A stretch of 50,331 bases of DNA from Chitinophagaceae bacterium PMP191F. GTDB lineage: Bacteria > Bacteroidota > Bacteroidia > Chitinophagales > Chitinophagaceae. Under the pieces are notes generated by a model, which was given only the letters and a program-made list of their open reading frames with translations, was not told the origin of the DNA and did no database searches. Positions 41,934 to 50,211 of this stretch are shown here, piece after piece. Each line of letters opens with the position of its first letter. Within the stretch, counting starts at the first letter, position 1. The stretch is from assembly GCA_001302245.1 (NCBI GenBank), contig LGYU01000024.1, positions 1-50,331 of the forward strand, read 5' to 3'. A program made the position numbers and the translations under genes.

Positions 41934-44900
41934 ATGAAGTCATCTATGGGGCGGACACTTATTCGTATTGCAAAGATTACGGGCATTACTGCAGGCAGTA
42001 TCCTTTTACTGATGTTTTTACTACCCTATCTCTTCCCTGGATTTGTGTCTTCCAAAATAAAGCAGTGGGCTAAAAACAGCGTAAACAGTGAACTGAACTT
42101 TTCAAGAGCACGACTTTCTTTCTTCCGGCATTTTCCTTCGCTTACACTTTCGTTGTACGATCTGACGCTTAATGGTTCGGCACCTTTTCAAAAGGACACG
42201 CTCATCCATTCGGATGAAATTGCACTGGGTATCGATCTGTCCAGTCTTTTTTCCTCTACCATTAATATCAATAAAATATTTCTTACTGATGCCTATATTA
42301 ACCTGCAGGTGAATGAAGAAGGACAGGCTAATTACAATGTATATAAATCGAAGAAAGAGAAAACACAGACAAATGTTTCCGATACAGGCAGTGCTTCGCT
42401 GAAAATAGAACAGATACTGATCGAAAAAAGTCACCTGGTGTATAATGATCGCACGCTGCCCATGCTGATCAATGCCCGGGGGGTGTATTACGAAGGAACA
42501 GGTGATCTGAGCAAGGCCATTTTTGATCTGAAGACGCATACAAAAATGGATTCTGTGGATTTTTATTACAACGATCTGCCGTATGTACTGTCCAAACAGA
42601 TCAATGCAGACCTGATCACCAAGATCAATACACATTCACTGGCACTGACGTTTGAAAAAAATGACCTGACGCTGAATAAATTGCCTTTGCAGTTCAATGG
42701 CGTATTTGAGGTGCTGGACAATGGCTACAGTATGGATTTCAAACTGCAGTCGAACAAAGCGAAACTGGCAGATATGTTCTCCGCATTACCCCCGGGTATG
42801 CTGGAATGGTTGAAGAAAACGGCAGTGAAAGGAACCGGTGATATTGACGCCACGCTGAAAGGAAAATACATTGCTGCCAGTAATACCATGCCCGACTTTG
42901 CGCTGAAAATGGCTGTACAGGATGGATATATCGGGTACAACAATACCCCGGAGCCTATCAGTAATCTCTCATTGCGGTTCAGTACTGTTTTCCCGGGGTT
43001 CAATACAGATAGTTTATCGGTAAATGTAGATACCCTGCATTTCAATATTGGCAACGACCAGGCTTTTGCTGCTTTAAAACTGAAAGGACTGGCTGAACCG
43101 GATATTGATGCACGGATCAATGCAGCCATTGACCTGGAAAAATGGATGAAGGCAACCGGTATGGAAGGATTAACGCTGAAAGGAAACTATACCCTGAACC
43201 TGCTGGCCAAAGGAAAATATGCTAAAAAGATAGTAACCAGCTTGCGCCGGAAAGATACGGTACTGGCCAGTATTCCTGCTTTCAGCCTGAAATCATCTTT
43301 ACAGAATGGTTACGTGAAATATGCGTCGTTGCCACAATCTGTCAACAACATCAGTTTTAACCTGGATGCTTCCTGTCCTGATCATGATTACAGGCATACG
43401 CATGTATCGCTGGAAAATATCAATGCCAACGTACTGGACAATTTTATTAAAGGTTATTTTAAAATAGAGAATGCGGCCAATTTTCCTGTAGAAGGCAAGC
43501 TGCAGACCATTTTTAACCTGGCAGATGTAAGCAAATTCTATCCGCTGGACAGTATGCAACTGGCGGGTAATCTGAATGTGAATATTGAAACAAAAGGCAA
43601 CTATCTGCCTGCTAAAAAAATATTGCCGGTTACACATGCACACCTAAAACTGAATAATGGTACGGTAAAAACAGCTTATTATCCGCATCCGCTGGAGCAT
43701 ATACAGGTAAGTGCAGATATCATAACAGATAAAGGATCATACAAAGATCTTACTGTGAACCTGACGCCTGTTTCTTTTACATTTGAAGGACAGCCGTTTT
43801 TACTAAAGGCCGATCTGCGCAATTTTACTGATCTCAATTACAACATCACCTCCAAAGGAACGCTGGACCTTGGGAAACTGTACCAGGTATTTGCACATAA
43901 AGGATATGATGTGAAAGGGTTTATTGAAACCAACCTGGCTTTGCGTGGCCGGCAAAGCGATGCTACTGCCGGCCGGTATGACAAGCTGTTCAATACCGGC
44001 ACGATGAAGGTGCATGATGTACAGCTCTTTGCCGAACAGTTTCCATTACCTTTTTTGATCAAAACAGGTATTTTCCGTTTTGACCAGGATAAAATGTGGT
44101 TTGATCGTTTTGATCTGAATTATGGCAGCAGCAAATTACGATTGAATGGCTACCTGTTCAATGTGATTGACTATGCTATGGATAAAGGAGCGCCGCTGAA
44201 AGGAAGTTTTGACCTGACCAGCGATTATATTTCAGTAGATGAGTTTACTGCATTTGGCAGCAAGGGTTCCGCTCCTGCAAACACACCTGCAGGCGGTTCC
44301 TCTTCCTCAGCCAGCGGTGTTGTAATGGTGCCGCCTAACCTTTCACTGGAAATAAAAGCAGCCGTAAAAAAAGTACAGTACAACGAATTGCCGATAAAGG
44401 ATTGTAAAGGGCAACTGATCATTGATAGCGGTGGTATTGCTTTGAAACAAACGGGTTTTTCGTTGATCGATGCTCCTGTGGTAATGGATGCTACCTATAA
44501 AAACCTGTCACCGCAAAAAGCAGTGTTCACCTATCATCTTGTGGCCAAAGATTTTGATGTAAAGCGTGCTTATAAAGAGATCAAACTGTTCCGTAATCTT
44601 GCTACCTCTGCATCAAAAGCAGAAGGTATTATTTCGCTGGATTACCAGTTAAGCGGCAGACTGAACAGCGAAATGAGTCCTGTTTATCCTTCGCTGAAAG
44701 GCGGTGGTGTGTTGTCGGTAAAGAAAGTGAAAATGAATGGTCTGAAATTATTCAGTGCTGTGAGCAAGGAAACCAATAAAGATGTAAATGATCCTGATAT
44801 TTCAAAAGTAGATATTAAATCAACCATCAATAACAACCTGATCACCGTTGAACGCACACGCATGAAGGTTTCCGTATTCCGTTTGCGTTTTGAAGGGCAG

Positions 44901-45086
44901 GCAAGTTTTGATGGAAAACTGAACCTGAAATTCCGTGTGGGGTTGCCGCCGTTGGGTATTATCGGTATCCCGCTGCGTATTACCGGTACACAGGAAAACC
45001 CTGTTGTAAAACTGGGTAAAGGTAATAAGAACGGACTGGAAGAAACAGAAGATACAGATGAGAGTGAAGGACAGCAGGGGAATTAG
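41934..45086 (+). CDS. AsmA-like (DUF748/AsmA family) large membrane-anchored protein
   Basis: 1050 residues. One N-terminal transmembrane helix (about 12-36, GITAGSILLLMFLLPYLFPGF) is followed by a very long repetitive beta domain; LNFSRARLSFFRHFPSLTLSLYDLTLNGSAPFQKDTLIHSDEIALGIDL is the AsmA N-terminal signature and the C-terminal FEGQASFDGKLNLKFRVGLPPLGIIGIPLRITGTQENPVVKLG the AsmA_2 end. By family knowledge AsmA/TamB/YhdP proteins form bridge-like phospholipid conduits between inner and outer membranes. The tail is acidic (EETEDTDESEG). It has its own promoter; 3' it converges with recX. Confidence 0.88.
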   Translation: MKSSMGRTLIRIAKITGITAGSILLLMFLLPYLFPGFVSSKIKQWAKNSVNSELNFSRARLSFFRHFPSLTLSLYDLTLNGSAPFQKDTLIHSDEIALGIDLSSLFSSTININKIFLTDAYINLQVNEEGQANYNVYKSKKEKTQTNVSDTGSASLKIEQILIEKSHLVYNDRTLPMLINARGVYYEGTGDLSKAIFDLKTHTKMDSVDFYYNDLPYVLSKQINADLITKINTHSLALTFEKNDLTLNKLPLQFNGVFEVLDNGYSMDFKLQSNKAKLADMFSALPPGMLEWLKKTAVKGTGDIDATLKGKYIAASNTMPDFALKMAVQDGYIGYNNTPEPISNLSLRFSTVFPGFNTDSLSVNVDTLHFNIGNDQAFAALKLKGLAEPDIDARINAAIDLEKWMKATGMEGLTLKGNYTLNLLAKGKYAKKIVTSLRRKDTVLASIPAFSLKSSLQNGYVKYASLPQSVNNISFNLDASCPDHDYRHTHVSLENINANVLDNFIKGYFKIENAANFPVEGKLQTIFNLADVSKFYPLDSMQLAGNLNVNIETKGNYLPAKKILPVTHAHLKLNNGTVKTAYYPHPLEHIQVSADIITDKGSYKDLTVNLTPVSFTFEGQPFLLKADLRNFTDLNYNITSKGTLDLGKLYQVFAHKGYDVKGFIETNLALRGRQSDATAGRYDKLFNTGTMKVHDVQLFAEQFPLPFLIKTGIFRFDQDKMWFDRFDLNYGSSKLRLNGYLFNVIDYAMDKGAPLKGSFDLTSDYISVDEFTAFGSKGSAPANTPAGGSSSSASGVVMVPPNLSLEIKAAVKKVQYNELPIKDCKGQLIIDSGGIALKQTGFSLIDAPVVMDATYKNLSPQKAVFTYHLVAKDFDVKRAYKEIKLFRNLATSASKAEGIISLDYQLSGRLNSEMSPVYPSLKGGGVLSVKKVKMNGLKLFSAVSKETNKDVNDPDISKVDIKSTINNNLITVERTRMKVSVFRLRFEGQASFDGKLNLKFRVGLPPLGIIGIPLRITGTQENPVVKLGKGNKNGLEETEDTDESEGQQGN

Positions 45087-45104
45087 AAATGGGAAATAAG
45101 TAAG

Positions 45105-45124
45105 AAAGTACGAAATATGAAGTT
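45105..45124 (+). repeat. Solo copy of the AAGTACGAA motif seen in the repeat-bounded unit
   Basis: AAAGTACGAAATATGAAGTT just after the AsmA-like stop codon. It shares AAAGTACGAA with the left arm at 32839-32848 and resembles the complement of the right flank (33261-33291). It occupies the same kind of place, a gene end. Confidence 0.4.
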
Positions 45125-45163
45125 GGTTATATGGGTGGCGGCTGACGCTAACCATCAAACCAT

Positions 45164-45655
45164 TCAGCTATCATTTCCCTTTTTCAGCTTTTCAATTTCC
45201 CGGCGGATGAGATCTGATTCATAGCCTTTTTGCAACAGATAGTCTGTGGTTTTGCTCATTTTTACAAACTGGTTCACACCTGCGCCTTTAACGGAATCCC
45301 ATTTATCGCGCGTAAGTTTTTCCAGTGTTTTTTGATAGTCTGCTTCATCAAACTGTTGCAGTGCCTTTTTGATGCAATAAGCGCTGACCTGTTTTTGTTT
45401 CAGTTCGTATTGAATTTTAATGCGCCCCCATTGTTTCATGCGGAAACGACCTCCTGCAAATTGAACAGCAAACCGTTCTTCATTCAGGTAGTCTTCTTCA
45501 ATAAGTTGTGAAATAGATTCTTCTACCTGCTGTTTACGAAGTCCGAACGAATAGAGTTTTTCTTTTACTTCGTAGTGACAACGTTCCTGGTAAGCGCAAT
45601 AATGCCGCAGTTTCTGTAAAGCCTGTTCTTTGGTAAGTTGTTTGCGTTGAAGCAT
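45164..45655 (-). CDS. recX: Regulatory protein RecX
   Basis: 163 residues, all helical, made of three-helix repeats: EQALQKLRHYCAYQERCHYEVKEKLYSFGL, EESISQLIEEDYLNEERFAVQFAGGRFRMKQWGRIKIQYELKQKQVS and a third C-terminal repeat ending DYLLQKGYESDLIRREIEKL. The R-x-x-x-K-x-G-x-x-x-I motif is clear. RecX caps or inhibits RecA filaments. In many bacteria it follows recA directly; here it is 32 kb away, has its own promoter (TACATTTG at 45667-45660) and is probably leaderless. Confidence 0.94.
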   Translation of the reverse strand: MLQRKQLTKEQALQKLRHYCAYQERCHYEVKEKLYSFGLRKQQVEESISQLIEEDYLNEERFAVQFAGGRFRMKQWGRIKIQYELKQKQVSAYCIKKALQQFDEADYQKTLEKLTRDKWDSVKGAGVNQFVKMSKTTDYLLQKGYESDLIRREIEKLKKGNDS

Positions 45656-45659
45656 CTTT

Positions 45660-45667
45660 CAAATGTA
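45660..45667 (-). promoter_or_regulatory. -7 element of recX, leaderless arrangement
   Basis: TACATTTG on the minus strand, perfect TAnnTTTG, with exactly 4 bases before the ATG at 45655. Confidence 0.6.
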
Positions 45668-45690
45668 GTGCAAACAAAACATAACACTGT

Positions 45691-45706
45691 CTTGTTTATA
45701 AACAGG
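45691..45706. promoter_or_regulatory. Palindrome between recX and the AraC-type gene
   Basis: TGTTTATAAACA (45693-45704) is a perfect 12-bp palindrome, extended by C/G at 45691/45706. It lies in the divergent region about 40 bases from each gene. Candidate binding site of a dimeric regulator; identity unknown. Confidence 0.35.
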
Positions 45707-45746
45707 CAACCGGTACCGTATTTTTTGATATTTTTAAAGGAACAAA

Positions 45747-46136
45747 ATGGCATTACCTAAAAAAATAGCAGGAAGACAACAGGAGATCATGCGAGAGTTT
45801 CTGGCAGTGCTGGATAATCACCTGGAAGATATACTGGCTGGTCATGTGGATGAAATGTACCACATTAAAGATGTGGCGCGGGTAATGTTCATTCATCCTA
45901 CGCATTTAAGCAATACCATTAAAGAGCTGACAGATAAATCGCCTTGTTTTTTCTTTGAGGAAAAGATCATGGATATCTCGCGCAATATGCTGGCCAATAC
46001 ATCTTTGTCTATAGCAGATATTGCCCGTAAGCTTACCTACGATACCTCCAATTTTACCAAATTTTTCAAACGGTTTGAAGGCGTTACGCCTTCTGTATAC
46101 CGTGCGCAGACACGCGAAATAGTATTGGCGGATTAA
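45747..46136 (+). CDS. AraC-type HTH regulator, DNA-binding domain only
   Basis: 129 residues. Two helix-turn-helix motifs are visible: YHIKDVARVMFIHPTHLSNTIKELTDKSP and SLSIADIARKLTYDTSNFTKFFKRFEGVTPSVYRAQTRE, the second matching the AraC C-terminal HTH signature. There is no N-terminal effector-binding domain; only 25 or so residues (GRQQEIMREFLAVLDNHLEDILAG) precede the HTH. It could be controlled by expression level or partner proteins. It is divergent from recX and upstream of a GNAT gene (85 bases). The frame is intact, so it is not an obvious fragment. Confidence 0.9.
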   Translation: MALPKKIAGRQQEIMREFLAVLDNHLEDILAGHVDEMYHIKDVARVMFIHPTHLSNTIKELTDKSPCFFFEEKIMDISRNMLANTSLSIADIARKLTYDTSNFTKFFKRFEGVTPSVYRAQTREIVLAD

Positions 46137-46221
46137 AAATTACTCAGTAAACGACGCCCGGGTGGATATTCCTTTCTGAGGATCTTCAGATGTTATAGTT
46201 TCCGGTACATTTACAATCACC

Positions 46222-46770
46222 ATGATACACAACAGCAACATACAATTTGACAGGGTGATGTATACTCAGCACCCTGCTATTGCCATGATACTGCAATTGT
46301 ATGAAGAAGCCTTCCCCCTTCATGAACGGAGAACGAGTGTACAGTTGCTGCAATTACTGAATGAGCCGGACATGGAAATGCTGGCAATTGCAAATGAAAA
46401 GGAGTATATTGGTTTTGCTATTGTGTGGAAACTTAGTGGTTGGCATTACCTGGAGCATTTTGCAATAGCTGCTGCACATCGTAGTAAACAATACGGAAGT
46501 GCGGTAATTAAACAGTTGATTGCCTATGCAGAGAACCGACTGGTATTGGAAGTAGAACGGCCACATGATGACATTGCACGGCGTCGTATCGGATTTTATA
46601 AAAGACCGGGGTTTATAGTAAGTCCCTTCGCCTACAGGCAACCTCCATATCGCAAAGGGGAAGATTGGGTGCCTATGGTATTGATGAGTACACCTGCGTT
46701 TGACAACGAAACTGTTTTTAATGCTGTGGTGGCACAGATACAGTCAGAAGTGTACATGAAATATCATTAA
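46222..46770 (+). CDS. GNAT family N-acetyltransferase
   Basis: 182 residues. IQLYEEAFPLHERRT-type start, then GFAIVWKLSGWHYLEHFAIAAAHRSKQYGSAVIKQLI, which contains the acetyl-CoA-binding Q/R-x-x-G-x-A/G-like loop (RSKQYGSA), and FYKRPGFIVSPFAYRQPPY as C-terminal strand region. Substrate unknown. A -7-like TACATTTA lies at about 46206-46213. Its start is 85 bases after the AraC-type gene; it may be its target, which is a guess. Confidence 0.85.
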   Translation: MIHNSNIQFDRVMYTQHPAIAMILQLYEEAFPLHERRTSVQLLQLLNEPDMEMLAIANEKEYIGFAIVWKLSGWHYLEHFAIAAAHRSKQYGSAVIKQLIAYAENRLVLEVERPHDDIARRRIGFYKRPGFIVSPFAYRQPPYRKGEDWVPMVLMSTPAFDNETVFNAVVAQIQSEVYMKYH

Positions 46771-46779
46771 TGCTGTTCA

Positions 46780-47322
46780 TCAGGCATTTTCAATATACTC
46801 AGGTGGTACTGTATCTGTAAGCCAAACCCCGTTTTCTGACTGATAGAATATAAATTGATGCTGATACATCAGCAATGCTTTTATTGTAAGCACAACCGGC
46901 TTGCCATGTCGATGGCCTACCTGTACAGCAGTTGATTGGTTGTCTGTCAGGTGTACATGATGGCGGTTCATTTTCATTATTCCTTTTGTGCGTATAAGTT
47001 GCCATGCTTCGTATGTAGTACCATGGAAAAGCAATTCAGGCGGTTGTATAGGTGCGTAGCTCAGTTCAATTTCCAGCGAATGTCCCTGACTGGCCCGTAT
47101 CATGGTTTTATCTTCATTAAATGCGAAACGCTTTTTATCGTTAGTAGCTACAATTATTTCAAGTGTAGCTAAATCTATTCCGGTGCCCTGCTGCTGAAGT
47201 TTTGTAATCAGCTCCTGCACATTGGCCCAACCCTGTTCATTCAGTGACAAACCAATGCTTTTCGGTTGGTGTCGTAGTATATAGCTTAGTTGTTTACTGA
47301 TATTATTGAGTTGTTTGTTCAT
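46780..47322 (-). CDS. kptA: RNA 2'-phosphotransferase KptA (Tpt1 family)
   Basis: 180 residues from the ATG at 47322, chosen because AGGAGG ends 9 bases upstream and the protein then starts at the conserved NNISKQLSYILRHQP. The Tpt1 catalytic set is complete: R17-H18 (LRHQP), R76 in IRASQGHS and R120 in MNRHHVHL; LFHGTT at 99-104 completes the NAD site. By family knowledge the enzyme transfers an internal RNA 2'-phosphate to NAD+, giving 2'-OH RNA, nicotinamide and ADP-ribose 1'',2''-cyclic phosphate. Most bacteria lack the yeast-type splicing that makes 2'-phosphates, so the in vivo substrate is unclear. Last gene of a leftward NAD-linked set; it overlaps nothing if the short start is right. 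Confidence 0.93.
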   Translation of the reverse strand: MNKQLNNISKQLSYILRHQPKSIGLSLNEQGWANVQELITKLQQQGTGIDLATLEIIVATNDKKRFAFNEDKTMIRASQGHSLEIELSYAPIQPPELLFHGTTYEAWQLIRTKGIMKMNRHHVHLTDNQSTAVQVGHRHGKPVVLTIKALLMYQHQFIFYQSENGVWLTDTVPPEYIENA

Positions 47323-47331
47323 TTGTCGTGG

Positions 47332-47337
47332 CCTCCT
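47332..47337 (-). promoter_or_regulatory. Strong Shine-Dalgarno sequence of kptA
   Basis: AGGAGG on the minus strand, 9 bases before the ATG at 47322. Such a perfect site is unusual in this window, where most genes show none. Confidence 0.7.
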
Positions 47338-47356
47338 TTTTGAGGTGGTTTGTCCT

Positions 47357-47719
47357 TTATCTGTGTTCACCATAGAACGATTTTATCTTCCTGATCTTTC
47401 CGACAATGTGTTCGTTGAACAATGAAAGCTCTTCAGCCGGTACCCATAATTCATTGTGGATTTCTCCTCCAACATTTTGAACAGGATACCTGTCGAGAAA
47501 AACCTGATCTACATCAAACTCCAGAACATGGCCGGCATAGCCTGAAAATTCATCTTTTGTGTTCCAGTCCTGCGCAATTTGTTCTGCATATTGTTTATTC
47601 AGAACAGGATAGAAAATTGGCTGCCATTGCAGCCTGGGAGGAAATGCTGCAAAGCCGGAGCCTTCTATCAGTTTAAGTTCTGTTTCACCAACCGGCCGGT
47701 ATAACGTGATTGTTTTCAT
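47357..47719 (-). CDS. Conserved 120-aa protein of the 'ADP-ribosylation/crystallin J1' annotated type
   Basis: 120 residues: MKTITLYRPVGETELKLIEGSGFAAFPPRL, QPIFYPVLNKQYAEQIAQDWN, GYAGHVLEFDVDQVFLDRYPVQNVGGEIHNELWVPAEELSLFNEHIVGKI. From memory, proteins with this TLYRPVG...FPPRLP...PIFYPVLN...ELWVPAEEL pattern carry the database name ADP-ribosylation/crystallin J1, but their activity has not been shown as far as I know. The fold is alpha/beta and cytoplasmic. It sits between NAMPT (63 bases upstream) and kptA (34 bases downstream), so a role in ADP-ribose or NAD metabolism is inferred from context only. Confidence 0.65.
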   Translation of the reverse strand: MKTITLYRPVGETELKLIEGSGFAAFPPRLQWQPIFYPVLNKQYAEQIAQDWNTKDEFSGYAGHVLEFDVDQVFLDRYPVQNVGGEIHNELWVPAEELSLFNEHIVGKIRKIKSFYGEHR

Positions 47720-47782
47720 GTTAATTTTTGCTGTTTACCAATTAGTTAAATCTTTTTTGAAAGGGCTGAACAATGGTGTATG

Positions 47783-49222
47783 CTACTGTATTGTCAACGT
47801 TGCTGAAACCTGTGCTCTGTCACGAATGCTTTCAAAATTGTATTGGTGTATGATCGCTCCGTTTTCAAACACAGTGATCAGTTGATCTTCCTGATCGGGG
47901 TGTTCTCCGGCTTTTACAGTCTGGTATTCGCTGTTGGTATAAATTAATTTCAGTTGCCCGGCTTTGGATCTTTTGAATGACTGCACCAATTTTCCGTGGT
48001 GGTCTATCTCCAATGGATGTTTTTGTACTTCTACGGGTTTTCCATTCACTTCTGCATAAGAACATTTGAAAGCAAACATCTGGGTGTCTCTGTCGAGCTT
48101 TTGCAGCAATGCGCCACCCATACCCAGCAACAGGTTCTCTGCACTGATGCCATTGACTTTTAAAGCGCCGTAGATGGCACGGATACTTTGTACGTTGATA
48201 CCATCGCCCTGCAATACCCTTACCTGCGGAGGTAATACTTTGTATCCTTTTTTGTTGAGTGTATATCCGAATTTGCTAAAGAGAATATCAAACACACGCA
48301 ACAGCGTAAATACAGGATCACCGCTATCCGGACGAATGACCAATACTCCATCACGACTTAGCACCAGTTCTTTTAACTCCGTACCCCAGTACTCACTGCA
48401 TGCCCTGAAAATATCGAAGGAGTCAGAAACACAAGCTACAGTGCCAGTAGAGAAAGTACGCAATACATGTTTGAATATTTCCAACTCACCTTCCTCTCCC
48501 AACAAGGTACAAATAGAGTGTTCTGTTGCAGGAACAGACAGGCCGTATACAGTATCTGTATTGTAATAGCGTTGTGCCAGTATACTACCCATGATATTAT
48601 CACTACCGCGGAAATTCAGCAGATGGGCAGCTCCGCCAAGCGCGGCACTTTCAACGGAACTAACTCCCCTGAAGCCAAAGTCGTTCAATACAAAATCAAT
48701 ATTATTACATGCTTCGGCGGAGGCTGTTTCGCCAAAATAGTCTTCTACAATTTTTCTCACTTCTTTTGAAATGGTAGCTACCGTAGCCGGATACCAGACC
48801 TGTACCAGCAGTGTTTCCAGGAAGTTCGTCAACCAGAAACATTCCGGATCAGTATTTTCAATGGTCATCAGCACATTGTTGACTGGCACACTGGTTCCTT
48901 CAGCTACAGCTTTGATACGGACAGGTAACCTGCCGCCGTATTTTTTAACGATATAGTCAAATTTTGAACGATCAAAAACATCGTTACGGCCAAATACCTG
49001 TTGCAGAAATTGTTCTGCTTCGTCAATTTTTTCAGTAGTGATCACATTGCCTTCCAGGTAATGTTTTAACAGGTATTGCAAACCAAAAAAGATGGCTTCA
49101 TCAAATTGTCCGCCCCTGCTTTCCAGGTAAGAATAAATTTTAGTAGTACCGGGGTAGTATAATTTATGGTGAGAATATTTATAAGCATCGGCCAGTAGTA
49201 AAATGTTTTCCTGCGTTTTCAT
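47783..49222 (-). CDS. nadV: Nicotinamide phosphoribosyltransferase (NAMPT)
   Basis: 479 residues, close to animal NAMPT. LLLADAYKYSHHKLYYPGTTKIYSYLESRGG, FVLNDFGFRGVSSVESAALGGAAHLLNFRGSDNIMGSILA (the Asp in this segment is associated with nicotinamide over nicotinate use), VPATEHSICTLLGEEGELEIFKHVL, CVSDSFDIFRACSEYWG, VIRPDSGDP and LQGDGINVQSI appear in the order of NAMPT. It converts nicotinamide and PRPP to NMN. Homologues occur in Haemophilus (nadV), some phages and animals. It lies 46 bases downstream of the NMNAT-Nudix gene, which uses its product. Confidence 0.95.
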   Translation of the reverse strand: MKTQENILLLADAYKYSHHKLYYPGTTKIYSYLESRGGQFDEAIFFGLQYLLKHYLEGNVITTEKIDEAEQFLQQVFGRNDVFDRSKFDYIVKKYGGRLPVRIKAVAEGTSVPVNNVLMTIENTDPECFWLTNFLETLLVQVWYPATVATISKEVRKIVEDYFGETASAEACNNIDFVLNDFGFRGVSSVESAALGGAAHLLNFRGSDNIMGSILAQRYYNTDTVYGLSVPATEHSICTLLGEEGELEIFKHVLRTFSTGTVACVSDSFDIFRACSEYWGTELKELVLSRDGVLVIRPDSGDPVFTLLRVFDILFSKFGYTLNKKGYKVLPPQVRVLQGDGINVQSIRAIYGALKVNGISAENLLLGMGGALLQKLDRDTQMFAFKCSYAEVNGKPVEVQKHPLEIDHHGKLVQSFKRSKAGQLKLIYTNSEYQTVKAGEHPDQEDQLITVFENGAIIHQYNFESIRDRAQVSATLTIQ

Positions 49223-49268
49223 AATGTTCAGTTTTAGAGTAATTGAAATAACACAAGGTTTACGGGAT

Positions 49269-50162
49269 CTATTGTATATTTTTTAAAAGTAGTTTTATCA
49301 GTACGTAATGTTCTTTAGCGATCTGTTCACTTTCCATCATGTCTATAAGTTCCTGTACGGGAAACCAGGCAAGATCGGCCAGGTCATCTGCAGCCTTTGG
49401 TTCGCCATACACCAGTTCTGTTTTGTAGAACAGGGTCAGTATTTTGTCGGGTTCCTGTCTGTAGCGCCAGTCGTCAATACGGGCAGAACCAACATACTGC
49501 ATATTGCCGGTTTCAATATCACCGCATTCTTCTGCCATTTCACGTTTTGCAGCCGCTTCAAAATTGTCGTCAGTAGGGTCAGCAAAACCACCGGGAAAAC
49601 GCCATTGGCTGGTGAAGTGTTTTTTGCCCAGTAATACCTGCGTTCCTTTCTCTTTCAGAATAGCAATATCTACTGTAGGATATACTTTTGAATAAGTGTT
49701 CTGGCAGGCATAATTGATGCCGAACCTGAAATCAGCAGTGTCCAGCACTTTGTCAGCATTGGCATCACGGATATCGGTGGCAGAAAAGCCCTCTTGTGCT
49801 GCCAGCGCGGCTGTTGGAAATTTTCCCGAGTAAGCAGGGATAAAACTGTCGCGACTGCCATACAACACAAATGATTCTTTGGGAAAAGTGTTTTGTAATA
49901 ACTCATCCAGTTGATGACTCCATACGGTATCAGAAGCCTGATCGCGCAAGGGAAGGATTACCAGGTCCGGACGGTATTGTTTCAGCATTTTTTCGCGGGT
50001 ATAAAAGTCAAACGGGTTACGCTGGCTGCCTTTTACAGGCGACACGCCAATTATGATAACAGTTTTATTGTGTTTTGCCTGAATTTCATTCAACAGGTAA
50101 ATATGTCCTTCGTGTAAGTAAGGTGTCTGGAAACGGGCTATAATAACACCGGTTGTTTTCAT
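49269..50162 (-). CDS. Bifunctional NMN adenylyltransferase/Nudix hydrolase
   Basis: 297 residues from the ATG at 50162 (MKTTGVIIARFQTPYLHEGH); that start abuts the operator and fits the NMNAT N-terminus, whereas the longer frame to 50210 would run through the promoter. Residues 1-175 are a NadM-type nucleotidyltransferase with the HxGH-type motif HEGH and the substrate-binding stretch SPVKGSQRNPFDFYTREKML. Residues of about 180-297 are a Nudix domain with an intact REMAEECGD catalytic core after GGFADPTDD, so it should be active, probably on ADP-ribose. The fused enzyme makes NAD+ from NMN and ATP and can degrade ADP-ribose. First gene of the operon. Confidence 0.95.
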   Translation of the reverse strand: MKTTGVIIARFQTPYLHEGHIYLLNEIQAKHNKTVIIIGVSPVKGSQRNPFDFYTREKMLKQYRPDLVILPLRDQASDTVWSHQLDELLQNTFPKESFVLYGSRDSFIPAYSGKFPTAALAAQEGFSATDIRDANADKVLDTADFRFGINYACQNTYSKVYPTVDIAILKEKGTQVLLGKKHFTSQWRFPGGFADPTDDNFEAAAKREMAEECGDIETGNMQYVGSARIDDWRYRQEPDKILTLFYKTELVYGEPKAADDLADLAWFPVQELIDMMESEQIAKEHYVLIKLLLKNIQ

Positions 50163-50183
50163 TTTGCGTAAATTATACGCAAA
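50163..50183. promoter_or_regulatory. Operator palindrome 1 of the NAD operon
   Basis: TTTGCGTA - AATTA - TACGCAAA, perfect 8-bp arms. It abuts the ATG (50162) and overlaps the -7 element. Confidence 0.8.
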
Positions 50184-50211
50184 TTTAGGCAAAGGGTCTG
50201 AACTCTCCAAA
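50180..50211 (-). promoter_or_regulatory. Promoter of the NAD operon
   Basis: Minus strand: -33 TTTG (50211-50208), 20-base spacer, -7 TAAATTTG (50187-50180), a perfect TAnnTTTG. Both ends overlap the palindromes. Transcription would start within operator 1, about 10-15 bases before the ATG. Confidence 0.75.

Noticed and set aside
47323-47373. Longer kptA start at 47373
   Set aside because: It would overlap the upstream gene and add 17 non-conserved residues; AGGAGG fits the ATG at 47322.
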